DNA from: JBKJUK01 sp046590705
GTDB lineage: Bacteria; Acidobacteriota; Thermoanaerobaculia; Gp7-AA8
Direction of reading: 5' to 3'
Length of the DNA: 15,539 nucleotides
NCBI GenBank assembly: GCA_046590705.1
Contig: JBKJUK010000364.1
Coordinates: forward strand, 1-15,539
Part shown: positions 7,425 through 13,402 of the stretch, one piece after another
Layout: each line of letters opens with the position of its first letter
Position numbering within the stretch: the stretch's first letter is position 1
The notes under the pieces: model-generated
What the model was told of the DNA's origin: nothing
Database searches by the model: none
The model's input: only the letters and a program-made list of their open reading frames with translations
Made by a program: the position numbers and the translations under genes

Positions 7425-7597
7425 TGTGTGGCACAGGCAATCCTGCCTGTGACGCGACGCACTGACTTCGAAGGACGATTTCGTTCCGCGTAACCGACAT
7501 GTTCCACTTTAGCCCCTCTTACGATATGGGCGAGAATCAGGTCATGGGTCACGAACTCACTTCTCCGCGCCACAGGCAGGATTGCCTGTGCCACACA
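7425..7597. repeat. REP/MITE-like inverted-repeat element, copy 2
   Basis: A 173-bp element with 32-bp inverted ends, 7425-7456 and 7566-7597, matching at 31 of 32 positions. Each end carries an inner hairpin on AGGCA/TGCCT. It is the same element, in the same orientation, as 1829-2007: the left sub-terminal about 50 bp and the right sub-terminal about 15 bp are conserved, the core differs. Similarity continues past the right end to about 7651. It lies between convergent genes (the permease and the MMPL exporter), the usual place for BIME-type repeats, and its hairpins could cap the 3' ends of transcripts from both sides. Confidence 0.85.
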
Positions 7598-7690
7598 AGT
7601 CTCGGACATAAGTCCTTCTTAGTTGACCGTCCTGCGTTCTGAGTTCATCAGCACTCGGTTGTACCTGCGACCCGGCATCTACAGCATCTA

Positions 7691-7715
7691 CCCCGGCCCC
7701 CGGCCCCCAGACCCC
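7691..7715 (-). other. G-quadruplex-type tract just after the MMPL exporter stop codon
   Basis: On the minus strand there are four G runs of 4, 5, 5 and 4 separated by loops of 3, 2 and 2 nt. This meets the usual quadruplex pattern with long tracts. It begins 5 nt beyond the exporter's stop codon, so it would be in the mRNA 3' end. The adjoining 7675-7690 has a small direct repeat (CATCTAC twice). Folding is predicted from the pattern only. Confidence 0.55.
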
Positions 7716-7720
7716 GGCTC

Positions 7721-10306
7721 CTACTCTTCCGGCGGTGGCTCGCCCAGCATCGACGCGTGCGCGTGACGGAACTTTCCGGTGGCCAGCAGTGCCGGCAGCA
7801 GCGTAATGGAGGCCAGGCAGCTCAGCGCGATTCCCACCACGGATGCGTAGCCAATCGAGCGGACACCCGGATAGTGCGAGATCGCGAACGAAGCAAAGCC
7901 CACTACTGACATGAGGGCGGCCAGCGTGACCGCACGGCCAGTCTCCAGCGCGTTCTCATTGAACTTGTGCGGTGCCTCGTCGTAGCGCTGCAGCATGTAC
8001 ACGGCGTAGTCCGTGGCTGTCCCGACCAGCATCAGACCGACGAACGCGTTCATGAAGTTGAAGCGAAGATCGAATATGGCCATGAAGCCGAGCATGCATG
8101 TGCATCCCGCGACAAAGGGAACGAAGACGAAGCATGCGCGGGAGAACGAACGGAAGCCGGCCCACACCAGCCCGAAGACCAACAGCAGTCCGAGCGTGCT
8201 GGCCCGGATGGCGTCATTGCGAGTGATGGTGCGCAGGGTCTCGGAAACAAGATTCACGCCCGTGAAAACACCTTCCGGATGACGTTTCCTGAAGTCCTGC
8301 AGATCAGCCGGAAGAAAGCGCGGCCATGTGCCAGTCTTCGGGTAAACGTAGACCACCGAGAGATACCCTTCCGGGATTTTCTTGAGGAACGGCTGGATCG
8401 CTTCGCCGAGTCCGATGCGCTGGATGGTATCGATGGTCAGCGGCGTTCGCTGGGCGAGGGCCTGCTCGAACAGCGGCAGATACGCATCGTATGCGTCCGT
8501 TCGGAAACCGTTCTCGGCAAGGGCGGCTCTCAGTGTGCGATCGATCCTCGGGAATGAGAATCTGCCCTCAGCTTCACGAGCGAGTGTATTGATTGTCAGC
8601 CGCTGCTGCGCTTCGCCAGGGACGAACGTGGAGATGGATTGATAGGAACCGATGTTCCCGCTGCGGGCAATGCGATCGAGATCCGGGAGCGCAGCTTCGC
8701 TTTTCGAGATCGCTTCGTCGGCAGTCCTGCCGCGGACTCCGTACATCATGGCGTCGAAGGACTGGCCAAAAATTTTCGTCACACGCTCCTGAAGACGCGT
8801 GGCTTCATTCCCTTCCGAACGCAGGGCGTCGAGACTGTCGCTGAAGCGAACACCTGTTGCTGCCAGCGCGGCCAGGGCGACGATGACGGCCCAGCCGATC
8901 AGGACCAGGCGCGGACGGGCCAGGCTGGCGCGGACGACACGACCTGACCCGAACGAGCGAACACGCAGCACGCGCTTCGAACCGCGACGCCGTTCCACGA
9001 TCAGCAGTACGGAGGGGAAGACGAACATCACGCAAAGCAGAAAGACCATGATCCCACTGCCGGTGAGGAAACCGAGTTCGCTCATCCCGCGGAACTCGGT
9101 AACCAGAAACGCATAGAACGTCGCCGCAGTCGTGAGCGCTCCAATGATCACGCCGGGAAGTGCATGACGCATCAAGGTGCGAACGGCCTCATCGACCTCG
9201 GCGCCCCGACCGCGCTCATCGACATAACGCTCGTAGAGAAGCGTCAGAAAATCAACGCCCAGTCCGGCTACCAGCGCGGCGAAGCCGGTACTGGCTGCCG
9301 ACAGTTTTCCGTAGGTCAGCGTACCTATGGCGAAGGTGACGATGATTGCGGCGGTCATTGGAATCGCGGCGTAAAGCAGTGCCGATGGCCGCCGGTATGC
9401 GTAGAAGTAGAGCAGCAGCACGCCGATGATGGAGGTGATGCTGTTGATGGTCATGTCACGACGAATGATCTTCTCGTCGCCAGCCGCGATGGCGTAGCCG
9501 CCGGTGTAGTCAATGGAGGCGGGAGCGAGCCCTCGATTCGAGTTTTGAAACGCACGCATGGCATCACCGGTGAGTGCGCGCGTCTCTTCCATCAGCGCAC
9601 GACTGTAGGGAAGCTGCTGCGCCGGTTTCCTGGGACGGGCGATGACGATGATGGAACTGTGATCCGAGGAGAGGTAATAGCCGCTGGAGAAATCGACCTT
9701 CAGTCCTCCACCCGCACTCTTCATTCTTTCCATGTAAACCGGGAGGAGGTTGAAAGGATCGATCGTCACCAGTTGCTTGATCACGCTCGACTGCGGTGTC
9801 TGCAGCAGCGTCCTGTTCCTCTCGATCGCGAGGCGGATGTTCTGATCTGAGAGTTTTGTTGCGACTGCATCGAGTTGCGATGGTGTGAGCAGCAGCATCG
9901 AATAGGGAAGAACTTTTTCCACCAGCGAAAGCGGGTCGGGGATCTGCCAGGTGACCTGCTCGATTCTCGGAGACTTTCGAAGGCGCTCGCCGATCGAATC
10001 GATCAAAGGGTAGTAAGAGGACGGTTCTGCTCCCTTCGGCAGATCGACCACGATGATGTGAAAGTCGAGCGTTCCCGTGTCCTTGAGCAGCTCCCTGAAC
10101 TCGTTCACCTCGCGGTTCTTCCGCGGAATCAGATTCAGCACGTCCGGGTCGAGCTCGACCTGTGTGGCCACGGCTCCTGATGCAGCGACGATGAGGAAAG
10201 CAATGATGAGAATTGTGCGCGGTCGCCGCAGGACGAGTTCGGTAATGCCTTCGAGAAAATTTCTGAACAAGGATATGCCTCGGGAAGCTGGAATCGGACG
10301 GCGCAT
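7721..10306 (-). CDS. MMPL-family RND exporter, HpnN-like
   Basis: An 861-residue inner-membrane transporter of the RND superfamily, MMPL/HpnN branch, which exports lipids or other hydrophobic compounds using the proton gradient. It has the expected two-fold repeat. The first helix is at about 31-49, a periplasmic domain at about 50-285, and five helices at about 288-437. The second half starts with a helix at about 466-484, then a periplasmic domain at about 490-698 and five helices at about 702-840. Acidic residues in helix 4 of each half are present: AGLGVDF (D352) and GTATDYAVYML (D766). No good ribosome-binding site precedes the ATG at 10306. An in-frame TTG at 10270 has CGAGG 7 nt upstream and would shorten the protein by 12 residues. 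The length fits HpnN, but no hopanoid genes are nearby, so the substrate is open. Confidence 0.9.
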   Translation of the reverse strand: MRRPIPASRGISLFRNFLEGITELVLRRPRTILIIAFLIVAASGAVATQVELDPDVLNLIPRKNREVNEFRELLKDTGTLDFHIIVVDLPKGAEPSSYYPLIDSIGERLRKSPRIEQVTWQIPDPLSLVEKVLPYSMLLLTPSQLDAVATKLSDQNIRLAIERNRTLLQTPQSSVIKQLVTIDPFNLLPVYMERMKSAGGGLKVDFSSGYYLSSDHSSIIVIARPRKPAQQLPYSRALMEETRALTGDAMRAFQNSNRGLAPASIDYTGGYAIAAGDEKIIRRDMTINSITSIIGVLLLYFYAYRRPSALLYAAIPMTAAIIVTFAIGTLTYGKLSAASTGFAALVAGLGVDFLTLLYERYVDERGRGAEVDEAVRTLMRHALPGVIIGALTTAATFYAFLVTEFRGMSELGFLTGSGIMVFLLCVMFVFPSVLLIVERRRGSKRVLRVRSFGSGRVVRASLARPRLVLIGWAVIVALAALAATGVRFSDSLDALRSEGNEATRLQERVTKIFGQSFDAMMYGVRGRTADEAISKSEAALPDLDRIARSGNIGSYQSISTFVPGEAQQRLTINTLAREAEGRFSFPRIDRTLRAALAENGFRTDAYDAYLPLFEQALAQRTPLTIDTIQRIGLGEAIQPFLKKIPEGYLSVVYVYPKTGTWPRFLPADLQDFRKRHPEGVFTGVNLVSETLRTITRNDAIRASTLGLLLVFGLVWAGFRSFSRACFVFVPFVAGCTCMLGFMAIFDLRFNFMNAFVGLMLVGTATDYAVYMLQRYDEAPHKFNENALETGRAVTLAALMSVVGFASFAISHYPGVRSIGYASVVGIALSCLASITLLPALLATGKFRHAHASMLGEPPPEE

Positions 10307-10637
10307 GGATGACTGCGCTACGGTGGAACACCGCCCGCGGCGGCAGGATACGACGTGAGATCGTAACCTGTGATGCCCAATTCATGGTCACGCAGAAACT
10401 TGCCGGGAGTGCGCGCGGCATGAACGCCCCGATCCAGTCTTGCAGCTACGCGCCTTTCTGCCGCGCAGACTCCTGGCCGCGAGTTCAGCAGCACCGCGGC
10501 CGGGAACGGCGCTCGAGATGCGTCCCGGCGGCCGACACAATGCGGGCGCTGGTGACGAAGATCACATCGGACGCGTTCTGCAGGCATATACTTCGGGCTT
10601 CCTCCCCTAAAAAACGACAGCAGCAGAAGGAAAAACC
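10307..10637. other. Divergent intergenic region between exporter and CHRD protein genes
   Basis: 331 bp that should hold promoters for both genes. On the plus strand TATACT at 10587-10592 is a fair -10 element about 45 nt before the CHRD gene, but no good -35 is placed for it. AGAAGGA at 10625-10631, 6 nt before the ATG, is a clear ribosome-binding site for the CHRD gene. A minus-strand open frame of 89 codons (10587-10318) ends 11 nt before the exporter start. It lacks a ribosome-binding site and recognisable features, and I do not call it a gene. Confidence 0.45.
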
Positions 10638-12443
10638 ATGCGCATTCAAAATGGAGTTCTCGCTTTTCTACTCCTCGTTCCTACCATCGCCTCCGCGGAT
10701 GCACTCCGCGTCAGCGGATGCGGTGCGAGCGTTCCGGCACGGATTGCCGAGTTCCGGGCCCTGCTGGGCGGACCGGTCAACGGAGCAACACCAGGACAGG
10801 CTCCTTCCGGTCGTCGCGAAATCAATTGGGATGGCGTACCGGCCGGCGTGACCAACAACGATAGCTTCCCGGGCGGCTTTTTCAGCACCACCTCCACGCG
10901 CGGACTGGTGATGACTTCTCTCGGGTCCGGGTTGAGAGTGAGCGACAACAACTTCGTCGACGTGAATCCCTCCTACGCTGCGCAGTTCGCCACGTTCAGC
11001 CCGGTAAAATCATTCGCGGTGATCGGCGGTAATGCAGTCGATGTGACCTTTCAGGTGCCAGGTTCGACGACAGCGGCCAGCGTCAAGGGCTTCGGAGTCG
11101 TGTTCTCGGATGTCGATGTGGAAGGTTCTTCGTCGATCGAACTCTTCTCCGGCGCCGACGGCTACGGTCGGTACTCCGCCCCGGCACGATGCGACGGGAC
11201 AGGACTCTCGTTCATCGGTGTGATCTACGACGGAAATGAGCGAATTACGAGAGTGAGGGTGGTTTCAGGAGCAGCTGCCATCGGAGGCTCAGTCAGTGAC
11301 GTGACCAGCGGCGGCGCGAACGACCTGGTGGTCATGGATGATTTCGTCTACAGCGAACCTTCTCCGCTCGGCCAGATCCTGACCGCTGCATTGAGCGGCA
11401 CTGAGGAAGTGCCGAATCCGGGCGATCCGGACGGTACCGGCTTCGCCTCGGTAACCTTCGACATGGTAAACAACATCGTTCGTTACACGATCTCGGTGCA
11501 GAACATCGATGCCCCGACGGCGGGCCACATTCACACCGGTGGAGCTGGTGTCGCCGGACCGGTCCTGGTCAGTTTCTCTCCGACCTTCGTCAACGGCGCG
11601 GCCTCCGGCTCGGTGAATGTGAGTGCCAGCACCATGCAGAACATTCTGAACAACGCCGGCGGCTTCTACGTGAATATTCACAATCCGGCGTTTCCGGGTG
11701 GAGCCGTTCGTGGCCAGCTCAGCTATCGGCAGATCAACCCCACTCGTCTGGTCTTCCCGGTAGTCGGTCGCGTTGCAGGCGCAGGCGGTACTGAGTACAG
11801 AGCCGACATTCGCCTTGTGAATCTGTCAGGTCTGCAGAACGACGTTCTGCTCGAATATTACGCTGCAGGTACTGCGGCGAATGCAGCTCCGACCGCTACG
11901 GTCAGCGTCTCGATCGCGCCAGGTGAGCAGAAGGTTCTGGATAACGTCGCCAAGACCCTCTTCAACGTTGACGCGGGCACTGGCGCCCTGAGGGTGATCT
12001 CGTCGAGACCGCTCTATGGAACAGGTCGTATCTACAACGACCAGAGAGCCTCAGGCGCGGGAACGTTCGGGCAGTTCATTCTTGCAGCGGACGATAACCA
12101 GGCCTTCAACCGCGGGATCCTGCCGCAGCTTTCGAATCAGCCTGCCGGTTCGAGAATTGGTTCACGAACCAACATCGGCTGGTTCAATCCCCGAACTACT
12201 CTGGCGAATGTGACCTTCCGGGCCTATGACAACAACGGCAAGTTGCTCTCGACCTCGCAGGCGCAGGCTATTCAGCCTTCCACCCATCTTCAGGTTCCAC
12301 TGGTTGCGCTTTTCCCGGGCCTCGAGGCGATGGATAACCTATACGTTACCTTCGACTCCGACAACGACTCGCTGTTCGTCTACGCCTCGGTGGCCGACAA
12401 CGTGAACGGCGACGCCATCTACGTACCTGCCCAGCGGCGATAA
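10638..12443 (+). CDS. Secreted CHRD-domain protein with three modules
   Basis: A 601-residue exported protein. A Sec signal peptide covers residues 1-20, probably cleaved after ASA. Module one (about 60-240) is a Gly/Ser/Asp-rich beta domain of unknown function that ends in a VVMDDFVYSEP motif. Module two (about 247-363) is a CHRD domain: it begins TAALSGTEEVPNPG, has the GHIHTG motif with H297/H299, and closes with NIHNPAFPGGAVRGQL. Module three (about 370-601) is a beta-rich C-terminal module (FPVVGRVAG...GDAIYVPAQ) that I recall mainly from Acidobacteriota secreted proteins. There is no C-terminal membrane anchor or sorting signal. CHRD domains are found in chordin and many bacterial surface proteins; their bacterial function is unclear. 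A good ribosome-binding site precedes the start, and the gene appears monocistronic with a downstream hairpin. Confidence 0.88.
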   Translation: MRIQNGVLAFLLLVPTIASADALRVSGCGASVPARIAEFRALLGGPVNGATPGQAPSGRREINWDGVPAGVTNNDSFPGGFFSTTSTRGLVMTSLGSGLRVSDNNFVDVNPSYAAQFATFSPVKSFAVIGGNAVDVTFQVPGSTTAASVKGFGVVFSDVDVEGSSSIELFSGADGYGRYSAPARCDGTGLSFIGVIYDGNERITRVRVVSGAAAIGGSVSDVTSGGANDLVVMDDFVYSEPSPLGQILTAALSGTEEVPNPGDPDGTGFASVTFDMVNNIVRYTISVQNIDAPTAGHIHTGGAGVAGPVLVSFSPTFVNGAASGSVNVSASTMQNILNNAGGFYVNIHNPAFPGGAVRGQLSYRQINPTRLVFPVVGRVAGAGGTEYRADIRLVNLSGLQNDVLLEYYAAGTAANAAPTATVSVSIAPGEQKVLDNVAKTLFNVDAGTGALRVISSRPLYGTGRIYNDQRASGAGTFGQFILAADDNQAFNRGILPQLSNQPAGSRIGSRTNIGWFNPRTTLANVTFRAYDNNGKLLSTSQAQAIQPSTHLQVPLVALFPGLEAMDNLYVTFDSDNDSLFVYASVADNVNGDAIYVPAQRR

Positions 12444-12448
12444 GTTCC

Positions 12449-12490
12449 GAACAGGGGATGTGCGCGAGCCCGTCCCCTGTTCTCTATCGC
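12449..12490 (+). terminator. Probable terminator after the CHRD gene
   Basis: A perfect 10-bp inverted repeat pairs 12449-12458 with 12473-12482, starting 6 nt after the stop codon. The following tract is only moderately T-rich (TCTATCGCT), so termination may be partial. No equally good structure lies before the next gene at 12674. Confidence 0.6.
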
Positions 12491-12673
12491 TCTCTCAACG
12501 GTTCGCTTGTTGCAAAGGCTCTGTCCAGTGCCCGCGCGTCGAGGTCGAGCGTAAAGATGTCGCGTTTTACCTGCCTTACTCACGGGTCCTCGACGGTCCG
12601 CTATCTGCTCCCGCAGTGGAAAATTCTGTGAGAGGATGCGGGTTAATATGGTTCTGCAAGGCTGATGTGACGA

Positions 12674-13402
12674 ATGACGTATGCGCTTTCGAAGTTTCGA
12701 CTCAGCGATGTCCTCCGCTGCGGAGCCGCGCTTCGATCGCAGGCTGACGACGCGCAGTCGATGCAGCAGGTAGCTGACCGGATCGTGCGCCATTTGTATG
12801 AGCGCATCACCATCGACTCCGCCCCTCAGCGTGCATTCACCCTCGTTCGTCTCTTCAAGACTCACCCTGCCGGACTCCTGAGCTCTGATCTTCGGGCGTT
12901 CGTTGAAACGCGCACAGCGGAGCCGATCACGCCCTACACCCCTTGCCTTACTCTGCTGGCTACAGCGGGGGATGAGCCTGAATGGAATTCGCCGCAGTCT
13001 TCAAATGGGCATAGGGCAATTCCGCTCACCAGCGAGGCCATGATTGGCCGGGCTCCCATGATCGCGCGCCTCTTCCACGACTTCGGCGTTCCACTACAGG
13101 CGGTGATTGAACCTGGCTCCGATGTATTGATCGACGTGCAGCACACAGCCTTCAGCGTGTTTCACATCGAGCAGGCCAAAGGCAGTCCCTGGATACCCTC
13201 GCAGAAGGATTTCGTCGAGCCCTACGGCATCCGTTCAGTTCTCGGTTTCGGAGGAGTACTGGCGACCGGCGGTCTTTTCGCCGTACTTCTCTTTTCGCGT
13301 TTTCCGATTGCGGCTCCTGTTGCGCAGTTGTTCGGAAGCCTTGCACTGAACGTGAAAGTTGCCATTCAGCCTTTCGGCGACGATCAGGTGTTCGCGGGAT
13401 GA
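12674..13402 (+). CDS. Conserved soluble protein of unknown function coupled to a histidine kinase
   Basis: A 242-residue protein with no signal peptide; its only notably hydrophobic stretch (about 190-218, GIRSVLGFGGVLATGGLFAVLLFSRFPI) looks like beta strands of a GAF-like fold rather than a membrane helix. The region around residues 115-127 (NGHRAIPLTSEAM) and FVEPYGIRSVLGFGG look like conserved family motifs. I recall similar proteins beside or fused to sensor kinases in other bacteria but know of no assigned function. Its stop codon overlaps the kinase start (ATGA), so the two are translated together. This suggests a sensory or regulatory partner of the kinase. The ATG at 12674 has no strong ribosome-binding site. 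A TAATAT at 12644-12649 could be a -10 element, but no clear -35 goes with it. Confidence 0.8.
   Translation: MTYALSKFRLSDVLRCGAALRSQADDAQSMQQVADRIVRHLYERITIDSAPQRAFTLVRLFKTHPAGLLSSDLRAFVETRTAEPITPYTPCLTLLATAGDEPEWNSPQSSNGHRAIPLTSEAMIGRAPMIARLFHDFGVPLQAVIEPGSDVLIDVQHTAFSVFHIEQAKGSPWIPSQKDFVEPYGIRSVLGFGGVLATGGLFAVLLFSRFPIAAPVAQLFGSLALNVKVAIQPFGDDQVFAG

Noticed and set aside
7425..7597. Inverted-repeat element considered as an ordinary paired intrinsic terminator between convergent genes
   Set aside because: The arms are 32 bp, about 110 bp apart, lack T tracts, and the same unit recurs upstream of the operon between divergent genes, so it is a dispersed repeat even if it also caps transcripts.
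7967..9850. Plus-strand open frames (196, 102, 105 and 228 codons) opposite the MMPL exporter
   Set aside because: They mirror the codon pattern of the exporter gene, have no start signals and have no plausible protein features.
10318..10587. Minus-strand open frame of 89 codons just upstream of the MMPL exporter
   Set aside because: It has no ribosome-binding site and no recognisable domain; its position within the divergent promoter region fits a chance open frame better. It is kept only as a remark in the intergenic entry.
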